Below, in pieces: positions 47,345 to 56,308 of a stretch of 64,000 nt of DNA. The translations under genes were made by a program, and so were the position numbers. This stretch comes from an uncultured Clostridiaceae bacterium (lineage in GTDB: Bacteria > Bacillota > Clostridia > TANB77 > CAG-508), in the NCBI GenBank assembly GCA_947642455.1, contig CANRSN010000007.1, forward strand, positions 1 through 64,000, given 5' to 3'. The notes beneath the pieces are model-generated. The model made no database searches. It saw only the letters and a list, made by a program, of their open reading frames with translations, and was not told the DNA's origin. Numbering within the stretch: position 1 is the first letter of the stretch; each line of letters starts with the position of its first letter.

Positions 47345-47830
47345 TTAAAGCTTTTGAGAAAACTTAGCAGAATGTGCATGGCAAATTGCTGCTGCCATGC
47401 TATCTGTTGTGTCATCTAATTTTGGTAAATTATCAACTTTTAGAATTGTTTTAACCATTTTTTGTACTTGAATTTTATCTGCTCTTCCATACCCAACAAC
47501 TGCTTGTTTTATTTGAAGTGGTGTATATTCATATGTTGGAATATTTTTTCTACAGCCTACAACCAAAATAACCCCTCTTGCTTGTGCTACATTTATAGCT
47601 GTTTTAGCATTATTATTAAAAAACAACTCTTCTACAGATATTGCATCTGGCTTATATTCATCTATAATTTCTTCTAAGTCGTTATTTAATTTCAACAATC
47701 TTAAAGGAAATGATTCTCCTGCCTTTGTAAGCACTGCCCCTGATGTTATTAAATTAAATTTATTTCCTATATAATCAATTATACTATAACCTGTTATTGC
47801 AAACCCTGGGTCTACTCCTAAAATACGCAT
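47345..47830 (-). CDS. ruvC: Holliday junction resolvase RuvC
   Basis: A dimeric endonuclease that resolves Holliday junctions. The first catalytic Asp is in MRILGVDPGFAITGY, the Glu in ISVEELFFNNNAKTAI, and the last acidic pair in LDDTTDSMAAAICHAHS. Its 161 residues are normal. ruvA and ruvB are not adjacent within the window. It is 65 bases from holA on the same strand. Confidence 0.96.
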   Translation of the reverse strand: MRILGVDPGFAITGYSIIDYIGNKFNLITSGAVLTKAGESFPLRLLKLNNDLEEIIDEYKPDAISVEELFFNNNAKTAINVAQARGVILVVGCRKNIPTYEYTPLQIKQAVVGYGRADKIQVQKMVKTILKVDNLPKLDDTTDSMAAAICHAHSAKFSQKL

Positions 47831-47886
47831 TTTTATCCCCCTATATTTGTTCCATACATATCTTGTTTTAATACTATATTTTCTTC

Positions 47887-49905
47887 TTAATTAGACCATA
47901 TTATTCTAAACACTTCTGCTACACTCCAAGCCTGTGTAAATGCACCCTTAGATTCATATGGTGATTTTGAATCATATAATTCTGATATCCCTCCAACTGT
48001 TTTCCCTTTTTCAAATTCTTTAATAAAAGTTTGTTTTACTTTCTCAATAAATTTGTCATAGTCAATTTGTAATAATTTCTTTTCTTTTACTTTTTTCTCA
48101 GTATCTATTATTTTTTTAAATGCATCATAATATAAGCCCAAAAGCCAAGGCCAAGTGATTCCTTGATGATAGCTCATATCTCTTTTAAATACATCCCCTT
48201 CATATATTTCTATATAGTTTTCTTCTCCTTTTGCCAAAGTTTTCAAACCATAATTATTTAACAATTTTTTAGTAACTGTATTTAAAATTTCTTTTGCCAT
48301 ATCTTTTGTTTTTTCTGAAGCTGGATCTATTATTGGATATGTAAGAGAAAGTGCAAAAAGTTGATTTGGTCTTACTTTGTCGTCTCCTAACACATCATAT
48401 AAACATTTTCGTCTCTTATTATAAAATTTTTCTATAAATGACTTTTGACAAGAAACGGCTAATTTTCTATATTTTTCGGATTTTACTTTTGTTTCAAATT
48501 TTAGACTTAATTTTTCCATTATTTTCAATGCATTATACCATAAACTATTTATTTCAACTACTTTGCCATTTCGTGGAGTTACAACAAAATTGCCTATTTT
48601 AGCATCCATCCAAGTATTTTGAGTATTAGCAGTTCCTGAAACTATTAGTCCATCATCATCTAAATATATATTATTATCATCTAGGTCTATTCCTGCTTTA
48701 TATTCTTCTATAATCTCTTTTAATGTTTCATATATCTCTTTTTGTATAAATTGTTCATCTTTTGTATAATTTATATATTTTTGAACTTGCTCAAATAATA
48801 ATAAACTACTATCAACACTATTGTATAGAGGTCTATCATCATATTCCGAAAATCCATTTGGAACTAACCCACATTTTACTTTTTTAACAAAAGTAAGTAA
48901 AATTTCTTTTGCTATATCAAACCTTTTTGGTATTAGTAATATTCCCTCAAATGATATTAATGTATCTCTTCCCCAATCTAAAAACCATGGATATCCTGCT
49001 ATTATAGTATGTAATTTAAAGTTTGGTCTATATACTACAAAATTATCTGCTGCTATTATATAGTTTTTAACTAATTGTTGATTTTCTTGTTCTACTAATT
49101 CTGAATTTTGCATTAGTTTATTTATTCTTTCAATTTCATTATTTATAACTGTTTGTGCATTGATATTTTGTATATTTCCCTCAAAACCTGCTACAAATGT
49201 GATTTCTTTTTCTTCATTTTCATTTATCTCTACTTCATATCTTCCTGATATAGCATGATTTTCTTCTACACTAAATCCTCGTTTTTCTTCTTCTATATAA
49301 TACATATTTTTAAAACTATCGTTTACATGTTTTATATATTTTCCTTCTGATAAATTCATATATATTGGCATGTCCATATTTTTGTCTATACATATTTTTA
49401 CATTTGTGCCTTCTATATTTTGCTCTATTTCGAAATTATGATTATTAGTGTCTGAATGAAAATCTCTAAAATTTATTAATGGTGTTAATATTAGTTTTAC
49501 TTTATGATTTTTATTACATATTTTATACAAGACTGTTATTACATTTTTCTCATATACCATACATATGTATTTTTTTATTATTACATCTTCTACTTTATAT
49601 GTATATATTGGTATATAATCTTTTTCAAAACTTTCTAAATATTTGTATCCTTCTGAAATATAGTTTTTACATATATTGGTATATAAATTATATTTTTTGC
49701 CATCTATTTCTATACTTTCGTCTATTTTTGAAAGTATTAAATGACGTCTAGCTGGTGGCATAAATGGTGCTACTAGAAGACCATGATATCTTCTAGTGTT
49801 AGCACCTATTATTGTTGAACTTGCAAAACCACCTAAACCATTTGTAATAATCCATTCTTTATTCAAACCATTTTCTATTTTTATATCTTCTTTTGTATAT
49901 TTCAT
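47887..49905 (-). CDS. glycogen debranching enzyme (amylo-alpha-1,6-glucosidase family)
   Basis: A 672-residue enzyme that removes alpha-1,6 branches from glycogen-like storage polymers. The N-terminal GDE_N domain has the family start KEWIITNGLGGFASSTIIGA and NTRRYHGLLVAP. The C-terminal (alpha/alpha)6 catalytic domain has YPWFLDWGRDTLISFEGILL, ENYIEIYEGDVFKRDMSYHQ, GITWPWLLGLYYDAF and GGISELYDSKSPYESKGAF. No other glycogen genes are in the window. It sits between yvcK and ruvC. Confidence 0.92.
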   Translation of the reverse strand: MKYTKEDIKIENGLNKEWIITNGLGGFASSTIIGANTRRYHGLLVAPFMPPARRHLILSKIDESIEIDGKKYNLYTNICKNYISEGYKYLESFEKDYIPIYTYKVEDVIIKKYICMVYEKNVITVLYKICNKNHKVKLILTPLINFRDFHSDTNNHNFEIEQNIEGTNVKICIDKNMDMPIYMNLSEGKYIKHVNDSFKNMYYIEEEKRGFSVEENHAISGRYEVEINENEEKEITFVAGFEGNIQNINAQTVINNEIERINKLMQNSELVEQENQQLVKNYIIAADNFVVYRPNFKLHTIIAGYPWFLDWGRDTLISFEGILLIPKRFDIAKEILLTFVKKVKCGLVPNGFSEYDDRPLYNSVDSSLLLFEQVQKYINYTKDEQFIQKEIYETLKEIIEEYKAGIDLDDNNIYLDDDGLIVSGTANTQNTWMDAKIGNFVVTPRNGKVVEINSLWYNALKIMEKLSLKFETKVKSEKYRKLAVSCQKSFIEKFYNKRRKCLYDVLGDDKVRPNQLFALSLTYPIIDPASEKTKDMAKEILNTVTKKLLNNYGLKTLAKGEENYIEIYEGDVFKRDMSYHQGITWPWLLGLYYDAFKKIIDTEKKVKEKKLLQIDYDKFIEKVKQTFIKEFEKGKTVGGISELYDSKSPYESKGAFTQAWSVAEVFRIIWSN

Positions 49906-49951
49906 TTTTAATAATCAACCTTCCCTATTTTATCTTTCTATATCACTTTCG

Positions 49952-51634
49952 TTATTTTTTTGCTGCATGTTTTCCTGTATTTGTTTTTGTTGTTTTAGTC
50001 GTTGTTTTCTTTGTTTGAGTTGTAGTCTTTGATGTTTTCGGCTTATTTGTTTTTGTATTTTTTTCTGCTACTGTAACATTTCTGCTTGTTTTATTAGTAG
50101 TTTTTGCTACTGGTTTTTTAGTTGTTTTTTTAGATTTTTCCATTTCCTTTTGATTCTTTCTTTTGGTTGCATTTGTAGTACTTTCTCTTATTGAAACAAT
50201 TCTATCTTTATATTTTTCTGCAAACTTGCTACCTTTTTTTTCATCTGAAGTTAATTTTATTTTTGGTTTTAACTTTTTGCCAATAGTTTCTTTTAACTTC
50301 TTTTTAGTTTCTTTTGCTCTTGAATTTAACATTATATATTGTGCATCATTTTGCATATCTCTAAACTTCATTTCTTCACAAACAAGCTCTATTACTGAAA
50401 GAGCTATTGCTTCTGGATTATGACGTATATATTCACCATCTATATATGATAAATTTCTTTGTATTAGCCTTACTCCTAACTCTTTTGCCTTTGACACATC
50501 TTGGTCTACTAAGTCCCTACCATCTTTATTGTATTTTCTAATAAATTCTGGAACTATTTCTCCTGTGTCATATATACAATAGTCTACAATTCCTTTTCCT
50601 GCATGCTCTATTATTGCTTTTATATGGTCTGATAAAGAGTAGTTATCTGTTTGCCCTGGCTCTGTCATAATATTGCTTACATATATTTTAAATCCTTTAT
50701 TTTCTTTTATTGCTTTGGCTACACCTTTTACAAGTAAGTTTGGTATTACATTTGTATATAGACTTCCAGGTCCTATTATAATTGCATCTGCATTTTGTAT
50801 TGCTTCTAATACTCCTGGCGCTGGCATACAGTTTGAAGGATTTATAAATATTCTGTTTATTTTGCTAATTTTGCTTTCTACCACACTAGGTATTTTGTCT
50901 TTACTTTGTATTACTGTTCCATCATCTAACTCTGCACATATATCTATTGCTTCTAATGTAACTGGTAAAACTTTTCCTGATATATTTAAAACATTTTTTG
51001 CTTGTTCTATTGATGTTGTAAAGTCTCCACACAATTCTTTCATTGCTGAAAAATATATGTCTCCAAATGATAGTGATTTTAATTTTCCAGTTTCAAATTT
51101 ATAATTCATTATTGCTTCCATAACTGCCTCGTTTGAAGATAGTGAAATTAGACTTGTCTTTATGTCCTCTAATGGTAATAATTCTAGTTCCTTTGATGAT
51201 GCTGATATTCCATTTCCATAGTCTGAAACAGTTACTATTGCTGTTATATTATTGGTATAATTTTTCAAACCTCTAAGTACAGAATTTATTCCTGTACCTC
51301 CTCCTATTACTACAATGTTTGGTCCTTCATCATATACTTTTTTATTAAATATTAACGATTTTACTTTTCCTTCTTTTAATTGTTCTCTTGTATCTGATTC
51401 TTCTACTAATATTTCTAATGTTCTCCTTTGTATAAGTACTATTCCTATTACTAAAGCGGTTAGCCCAATTACAAATGATATTACAGCCATAGCCAATTCT
51501 TTAAATCCTAGTGTTTCTGGTGGAGTTATTACTTGCATTATACCATAACAAGTAAGTAAAACTCCTATTACTATTAATAAAATCCATCTTTTCATTTTTG
51601 CTCCTGATTTAAACCATCTAAAAAAGCCTTTCAT
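49952..51634 (-). CDS. divergent membrane-anchored YvcK/CofD-family protein
   Basis: A CofD-like (YvcK/GlmR) protein that in Bacillus binds UDP-GlcNAc and links wall synthesis to metabolism. Two TM helices (about 17-36 and 46-69) precede the Rossmann core, unlike Bacillus YvcK. The core has VVIGGGTGINSVLRGLKNYT and SLYTNVIPNLLVKGVAKAI. The family motif DDGGSSGRLR reads SDYGNGISASSKE here, a marked change. A tail of about 120 residues is Lys/Thr-rich (TKTNKPKTSKTTTQTKKTTT). rapZ and whiA, its usual neighbours, are absent and murB is upstream. An internal ATG at 51595 has a stronger AGGAG site. Confidence 0.85.
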   Translation of the reverse strand: MKGFFRWFKSGAKMKRWILLIVIGVLLTCYGIMQVITPPETLGFKELAMAVISFVIGLTALVIGIVLIQRRTLEILVEESDTREQLKEGKVKSLIFNKKVYDEGPNIVVIGGGTGINSVLRGLKNYTNNITAIVTVSDYGNGISASSKELELLPLEDIKTSLISLSSNEAVMEAIMNYKFETGKLKSLSFGDIYFSAMKELCGDFTTSIEQAKNVLNISGKVLPVTLEAIDICAELDDGTVIQSKDKIPSVVESKISKINRIFINPSNCMPAPGVLEAIQNADAIIIGPGSLYTNVIPNLLVKGVAKAIKENKGFKIYVSNIMTEPGQTDNYSLSDHIKAIIEHAGKGIVDYCIYDTGEIVPEFIRKYNKDGRDLVDQDVSKAKELGVRLIQRNLSYIDGEYIRHNPEAIALSVIELVCEEMKFRDMQNDAQYIMLNSRAKETKKKLKETIGKKLKPKIKLTSDEKKGSKFAEKYKDRIVSIRESTTNATKRKNQKEMEKSKKTTKKPVAKTTNKTSRNVTVAEKNTKTNKPKTSKTTTQTKKTTTKTTKTNTGKHAAKK

Positions 51635-51667
51635 TTTTTAATCAATCCTTTCTCATAGGCATTTTGC

Positions 51668-52576
51668 CTATTCTCCAACTACTTCTATTTCTAATTCTAA
51701 TACTTTTCCAAACTTTTCATATACTACTTTTATTATATAATCTGTTAAGTCTAATACATCTTTAGCAGTAGCTTCTCCTATGTTTACTATAAATCCTGCG
51801 TGTTTTGTTGAAACTTGTGCTCCTCCTATAGTATACCCTTTTAACCCTGCTTGGTCTATTAGTTGTGCTGTTATATAGTTTGTTCCTCTTTTAAATGTAC
51901 TACCAGCACTTGGCATTTCTATAGGTTGCTTCTCCTTTCTTGAAGATTGATAAAAATTTATTTTGTTTAGTATTTCTTGCTTATTTCCTTTTTCTAGTTT
52001 TAGTGTTCCTGATATTATTATTTCATCTGTTCCTATAAATCTACTATGTCTATATGAAAAATTAATTTCATCATTGTTTAGATTTCTTATGTTTCCATCT
52101 TGATCTATATATGTTACACTTTCTATTATTTCTTTGAATTCTTTTCCATAGGCTCCAGCATTCATTCTAATTGCTCCCCCTATTGTTCCTGGTATTCCAG
52201 AAGCAAATTCAAACCCCTTTATTTCTTTGTTTGCTAAAGTTCTTGCAAGCATTCCTAATTTTACACCAGCTCCTAATTTTACTGTTATTTCTTTTTCTTT
52301 TTCTTCTATTTCTATTTCTTGAAAATCTATGCTTACAGTTATTCCTCTTATTCCTTTGTCTTTTACTAATAAATTACTTCCATTTCCTACTATTGTTAAT
52401 GGTATTTTATTTTCTTTTGTGAATTTTATTAGCCATTGCAATTCTTTTATGTCTTTCACTTTTATATAGTAGTCTGCTTTTCCGCCAATTTTAAATGATG
52501 TGTGCTTTTTCATGTCTTCATCTTCGTATATATTAGAGTTTTTAAGATTTCCTCTTAATTGTTCTACTATATTCAA
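51668..52576 (-). CDS. murB: UDP-N-acetylenolpyruvoylglucosamine reductase
   Basis: An FAD enzyme that makes UDP-MurNAc. FAD-binding segments are TIVGNGSNLLVKDKGIRG and ASGIPGTIGGAIRMNAGAYG. The catalytic region has FSYRHSRF, then PSAGSTFKRGTNYITAQLID and IGGAQVSTKHAGFIVN. Its 302 residues are of the short type IIa/b form seen in Firmicutes. It lies 33 bases before yvcK. Confidence 0.96.
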   Translation of the reverse strand: MNIVEQLRGNLKNSNIYEDEDMKKHTSFKIGGKADYYIKVKDIKELQWLIKFTKENKIPLTIVGNGSNLLVKDKGIRGITVSIDFQEIEIEEKEKEITVKLGAGVKLGMLARTLANKEIKGFEFASGIPGTIGGAIRMNAGAYGKEFKEIIESVTYIDQDGNIRNLNNDEINFSYRHSRFIGTDEIIISGTLKLEKGNKQEILNKINFYQSSRKEKQPIEMPSAGSTFKRGTNYITAQLIDQAGLKGYTIGGAQVSTKHAGFIVNIGEATAKDVLDLTDYIIKVVYEKFGKVLELEIEVVGE

Positions 52577-52670
52577 TAAAATTCCCCCTTCTTTTATGCT
52601 AATTATTCTATCACTTTTTTTTCTTTTTTACAATGGGTATATGTAATTTTAGTTTTATTATTGTAATCAT

Positions 52671-52715
52671 ATTGTAGTTTGTAAAATTATACACTTTAGG
52701 CTGTAAATTGTAACA
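52671..52715. repeat. outer-arm remnant of the nested-palindrome repeat (no core)
   Basis: GTAGTTTGTAAAATTATACA then CTTTAGGC matches the left outer arm of copy D closely (about 27 of 33 bases). It is followed directly by TGTAAATTGTAACA instead of the inner arm and core. Confidence 0.5.
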
Positions 52716-52751
52716 TATTTGTCAAAAAAAGGAAATATTTATCGGGAAATG

Positions 52752-52780
52752 TTGTAAAAAGAGCTATAATGTAGTATAAT
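52752..52780 (+). promoter_or_regulatory. sigma-A promoter of the two-gene unit
   Basis: TTGTAA, a 17-base spacer and TATAAT on the plus strand, 26 bases before the start codon at 52807. A second TATAAT lies inside the spacer. Confidence 0.65.
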
Positions 52781-52806
52781 TAGGCAAATAATATATGGAG
52801 GAGAAA

Positions 52807-53685
52807 ATGAGATTTATAAAATATCAAATAATTGAACACATTAATGCAAAAAACACTAAAAAAGCTTTAAGAGGGTTAGATATAAAAAAAACATTATCAA
52901 AACTAAATAATTCTGGAATTGAAACTGATAGAATTGGTCAATTTGCAATTGCAAATTGCATACATGAAAATAACATACTAGTTGGAAATTTAAGTCAATC
53001 TTATAATATTTCATTAATAAAATTCGAAGGTACTTCAAAATTACAAATACCAATACCAGAAAACTCTGCCAATGATGATAGGACATATTTTTTCATAAAT
53101 TGCTCTGAAGGGCAGATTTATATACAAAATAGGAAATATGCTCCTCAGGAGTTAAGCCCAAATTTAACTGTAATAAGAATGCAAACTATATTACATAAAT
53201 ATTTAGCTGAAGATAAGAATATACTTACTTTAGAAAAAGTAAACATAGATTATGATATATCACAAATGCAAACCTATTTTAGAGAAAGTTTTGTTAAATC
53301 TGTTGAATTTCATAATGTAGCAAATTTTAAGTTAGCAGACAAAACACAATTGCATAATCCTCGTGAAGATTTAGACAGTGCTGCAATTGAAAGTTGGAAT
53401 TACTATTCTAGCGACACTGTAGATAGTATAAAAGTAACTGCTAAGAAAAATAAAAGTATAGCCAAAAATCCAATAGCTAACATTGGTATAAAATTAGCAG
53501 AACAAAATACTGAAAATTATGATAAAATATTAAAAGGTATTACTGTAATAGAAGATGGGCAGGACTTTACTGTTAAGCCAAAAGGAAATAACTATTTAGT
53601 AATTCCTATTAATGATGACAAGAATTTTCCTTGTGCGAAAATTCTTCAGAAAACTTTATATTATTTATTAAAAAAGAAATTGTAG
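52807..53685 (+). CDS. unknown cytosolic protein, first gene of a two-gene unit
   Basis: A soluble protein of about 292 residues with no TM segment or signal peptide. I do not recognise any family. Alternating beta-like and helical stretches are visible (FAIANCIHENNILVGNLSQS; RTYFFINCSEGQIYI; NLTVIRMQTILHKYL), and a positively charged C-terminus ends KILQKTLYYLLKKKL. GGAGGAG fits ATG 52807, and the frame also has an ATG at 52795. The next gene follows after 8 bases on the same strand. Both run against the surrounding minus-strand genes. A DNA- or RNA-binding role is conceivable but not shown. Confidence 0.75.
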   Translation: MRFIKYQIIEHINAKNTKKALRGLDIKKTLSKLNNSGIETDRIGQFAIANCIHENNILVGNLSQSYNISLIKFEGTSKLQIPIPENSANDDRTYFFINCSEGQIYIQNRKYAPQELSPNLTVIRMQTILHKYLAEDKNILTLEKVNIDYDISQMQTYFRESFVKSVEFHNVANFKLADKTQLHNPREDLDSAAIESWNYYSSDTVDSIKVTAKKNKSIAKNPIANIGIKLAEQNTENYDKILKGITVIEDGQDFTVKPKGNNYLVIPINDDKNFPCAKILQKTLYYLLKKKL

Positions 53686-53693
53686 GTAAAAAT

Positions 53694-54557
53694 ATGGAAT
53701 TAAAATTTGAAGATCTAATAGAAAGACCAGAAATACTTGATACTATTAGCACTCAGTGCAATTTAAAATTAGAATATGATATTTTCAAATCAAATATTAA
53801 TCTAATTATCTATTTTCTTGGAAATGATGCTAAATGTGTTTTTACAGAAAAAAGTGCATATATAGTATTTAAAAAGTATACTAATCTTTTAGTAATTATA
53901 CATAAAGATGATGGATTTAATAAAGAAGAACTTTTCTTTGAAAATCTTAATATGTCTTTAACTGGAACAAATAAAAGGAAATTGCCAAACTTCTTTTCTA
54001 GGTTATATCAAGATATAATTGATAATAAAACTATAATCTCATTTTTCTTAATACTACTAATAGTAATATTTAAAGTAATAAATTACAACAATGAAAGTTT
54101 GAAAAATTTAAATGATGCTCTAATCAATGTTATAAGTATATTTATAGGAACTCTTTTTGTATTTATTACATTATTTTATGAAGATGAAAAAAAGATTTCA
54201 ATTATGTTGGAAAAAGAAAACTTTGATATAAATTCTGAAAATGATAAATATATTTTTAATATATCTTTAATATCATTAGTTTGTGTCTTGATTTCAAATA
54301 GTTTAATGAATATACAAAATGATAATATTATTTTGTGTAACATTAAAGAATATATAAAAGCAAATTTCACTACTTTATATAGTTTAATAAAAGACAATAT
54401 ATCTTTTGTATTTACAGCTATGAGTATTGTTCTTTTAGTTATTTGTTTTACATCTATTACTGGATATTACCTAAAAAAGATAAAATCATCTGCAATTAAT
54501 AAAAAAATATTATCTTTTAAGGAAGACTATGATAAAGAAAATCTAAATGTTCCTTAA
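53694..54557 (+). CDS. unknown membrane protein, second gene of a two-gene unit
   Basis: A protein of about 287 residues. The first 100 or so are soluble and mixed alpha/beta (MELKFEDLIERPEILDTIS; YIVFKKYTNLLVIIHKDDG). Four hydrophobic segments follow: TIISFFLILLIVIFKVINY; LINVISIFIGTLFVFITLFY; NISLISLVCVLISNSLM; and ISFVFTAMSIVLLVICFTSI. The frame is open from 53631, overlapping the upstream gene, but a TAGGTAA site fits ATG 53694. A soluble partner plus a four-TM effector resembles the layout of some two-gene phage-defence systems. No family match is claimed. Confidence 0.72.
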   Translation: MELKFEDLIERPEILDTISTQCNLKLEYDIFKSNINLIIYFLGNDAKCVFTEKSAYIVFKKYTNLLVIIHKDDGFNKEELFFENLNMSLTGTNKRKLPNFFSRLYQDIIDNKTIISFFLILLIVIFKVINYNNESLKNLNDALINVISIFIGTLFVFITLFYEDEKKISIMLEKENFDINSENDKYIFNISLISLVCVLISNSLMNIQNDNIILCNIKEYIKANFTTLYSLIKDNISFVFTAMSIVLLVICFTSITGYYLKKIKSSAINKKILSFKEDYDKENLNVP

Positions 54558-54580
54558 CTATTTTTAAGTTTATATTCTTT

Positions 54581-54706
54581 AATATCAAGTTTAAGGTTAT
54601 ATTTTTTTAACATCCACACAAAATATTGAGATAGCTTTACTCTAAATAACTTCAGAGTAATCCCCCAGTTATACTGTGGAATAATTATAGCCAAAAACTT
54701 GATATT
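54581..54706 (+). repeat. 126-bp inverted-repeat structure downstream of the two-gene unit
   Basis: Terminal arms AATATCAAGTTT (54581-54592) and AAACTTGATATT (54695-54706) enclose two smaller hairpins (TTACTCT ... AGAGTAA and CAGTTATACTG). It lies between convergent genes, so it may end both transcripts. It is more elaborate than a simple terminator and is unrelated to the main repeat family. Confidence 0.55.
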
Positions 54707-54733
54707 TTTAAATATTAAAACTAAAATTACTAT

Positions 54734-55465
54734 TTAATACAAATTGCACAAATCTTTCACGACTTCACCTGCAATAATCAGTCCTGCCACTGAAGGCACA
54801 AAAGAAATACTAGCCGGAACCTGCTTTTTAACATTACTTACTTTGTCCTCATTTTTATATGTACAATTAGTAACAACTGGTTCTTCTTTAGAGTATAACA
54901 CTTTAAGTGAATCAATATTTCTCTTTTTTAATTCTTTCCTCATTGCTTTTGCTAGTGGGCATACACTAGTTTTATAAATATCTTCTATTTCAAATTTAGT
55001 AGGATTTAATTTATTTCCTGTTCCCATACAAGAAATTATAGGAACATTTAACTTTTTAGCTTGTTCAATCAATCCTATTTTTGCTGTGACTGTATCTATT
55101 GCATCTATTATATAATCAAAACTTTCATCTATATTTACATTTTTATTTGGCAGATAAAATTCTTTTGATACTTCCACTTTTACATTTTTATTTATGTCTA
55201 GCATTCTATCTTTCATTAAGTCTACTTTGTATTTTCCTATTGTATTCAAATTTGCTATAATCTGTCTATTTATATTTGTTTCTGAAACAGTATCATTATC
55301 TACTAACAAAAAATTACCAATACCTGCTCTTACTAGACCTTCTGCAACAAAAGAGCCTACTCCTCCTATTCCAAAAATTGCTACTTTAGATTTATGTAAT
55401 TTTTCTATATTTTCTGTTCCAATTAATAATTCTGTTCTTGAAAATTGATTCATACTAAATTCCAT
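54734..55465 (-). CDS. tcdA: tRNA threonylcarbamoyladenosine dehydratase
   Basis: An E1-like (ThiF/MoeB superfamily) enzyme that cyclises t6A37 to ct6A in ANN-decoding tRNAs. The ATP-binding loop is FGIGGVGSFVAEGLVRAGIG, followed by the adenylation residues in DNDTVSETNINRQIIA. TcdA-type features are SCMGTGNKLNPTKFEIEDIY and TSVCPLAKAMRKELKKR. Its 243 residues fit TcdA rather than ThiF. The frame starts at ATG 55465, where AAGGATGG is nearby. ATG 55453 is an alternative. Confidence 0.92.
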   Translation of the reverse strand: MEFSMNQFSRTELLIGTENIEKLHKSKVAIFGIGGVGSFVAEGLVRAGIGNFLLVDNDTVSETNINRQIIANLNTIGKYKVDLMKDRMLDINKNVKVEVSKEFYLPNKNVNIDESFDYIIDAIDTVTAKIGLIEQAKKLNVPIISCMGTGNKLNPTKFEIEDIYKTSVCPLAKAMRKELKKRNIDSLKVLYSKEEPVVTNCTYKNEDKVSNVKKQVPASISFVPSVAGLIIAGEVVKDLCNLY

Positions 55466-55500
55466 CCTTTCTATTATTTCTTTTTCAGTTTACATATTTC

Positions 55501-55588
55501 GAAGTCTTCTAGTATAGGAAAAAATCGTAATTTTCCTATACTAAATCAAAAGAGGCATGATTACCTTTTATTTATTTTTCATGTCCTC
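55501..55588 (+). repeat. two-hairpin element (copy 2)
   Basis: GAAGTCTTCTAGTATAGG begins a hairpin closed by CCTATACTA (to 55543). A second hairpin GAGGCATGA ... TCATGTCCTC runs 55552-55588. It is about 80% identical over 64 bases to the element after ftsH (10179-10277), in opposite orientation. Confidence 0.6.
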
Positions 55589-55603
55589 CTGTAAAATAAA
55601 ATA

Positions 55604-55645
55604 AGTGACATGATAAATCTAAAATTTAGATTATTGCATGCCACT
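55604..55645 (-). terminator. terminator of spoVT
   Basis: The hairpin AGTGACATGATAAATCTAAA / TTTAGATTATTGCATGCCAC has few mismatches. On the minus strand it is followed by TTATTTTATTTT, a good intrinsic-terminator tail. Confidence 0.65.
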
Positions 55646-55720
55646 CACACATTATTTGTATATTAAAATTGCTCTGTAATTTTGTACAAAACTTTTTCAA
55701 CTTATACTTAGTTATAATTA

Positions 55721-56275
55721 TTATAATTCCATTTGAGTTCCCAAAAAACTTGCTGCAGATTGAACTACCTTTTTTTCCACTTCTGACATTTTTGTATTTT
55801 CATCCTTTGAAAGTAAAATTACACTTCCTATAACATCACCATCAGAAATTATTGGATAAACAACTTGAGAATTATTCTTTTTTTCTTTATAATCATTTTG
55901 CGTTACAGGTATAGAAACATCATTATTTTCTTTACTAATATATGCTTCTTTTTCATCCATAATCTTTTCTAAATCTTTACTTATACTTTGTTCTAAATAT
56001 TCCTTTTTTGAAGCACCTGAAACTGCAATTACTGTATCTTTATCTGTTATACAAGCTATATGACCTGTTGTCTTTGCAAGTGTTTCTGCATATTCAGTTG
56101 CAAATTCTGATAATTCCCCTATTGGAGAATATTTCTTTAAAATTACTTGACCTTCTCTATCTGTAAAAATCTCCAACGGATCTCCTTCTTTAATTCGAAG
56201 TGTTTTTCTTATTTCTTTTGGTATAACAATTCTACCTAAATCATCTATTCTTCTTACAACTCCTGTTGCTTTCAT
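55721..56275 (-). CDS. spoVT: stage V sporulation protein T (AbrB + GAF)
   Basis: A forespore transcription regulator. The N-terminal AbrB swapped-hairpin domain (residues 1-50) reads TGVVRRIDDLGRIVIPKEIR, then LRIKEGDPLEIF. A GAF-like domain follows (about 60-184: ETLAKTTGHIACITDKDTVI; QVVYPIISDGDVIGSVILLS). Its 184 residues equal the family length. AAAGGAGG lies before the ATG. A sigma-G-like promoter is immediately upstream, consistent with spoVT control in Bacillus. It is a further sign of an endospore former. Confidence 0.95.
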   Translation of the reverse strand: MKATGVVRRIDDLGRIVIPKEIRKTLRIKEGDPLEIFTDREGQVILKKYSPIGELSEFATEYAETLAKTTGHIACITDKDTVIAVSGASKKEYLEQSISKDLEKIMDEKEAYISKENNDVSIPVTQNDYKEKKNNSQVVYPIISDGDVIGSVILLSKDENTKMSEVEKKVVQSAASFLGTQMEL

Positions 56276-56308
56276 AATTTTCCTCCTTTTATTATTTATG
56301 TCTACTCT

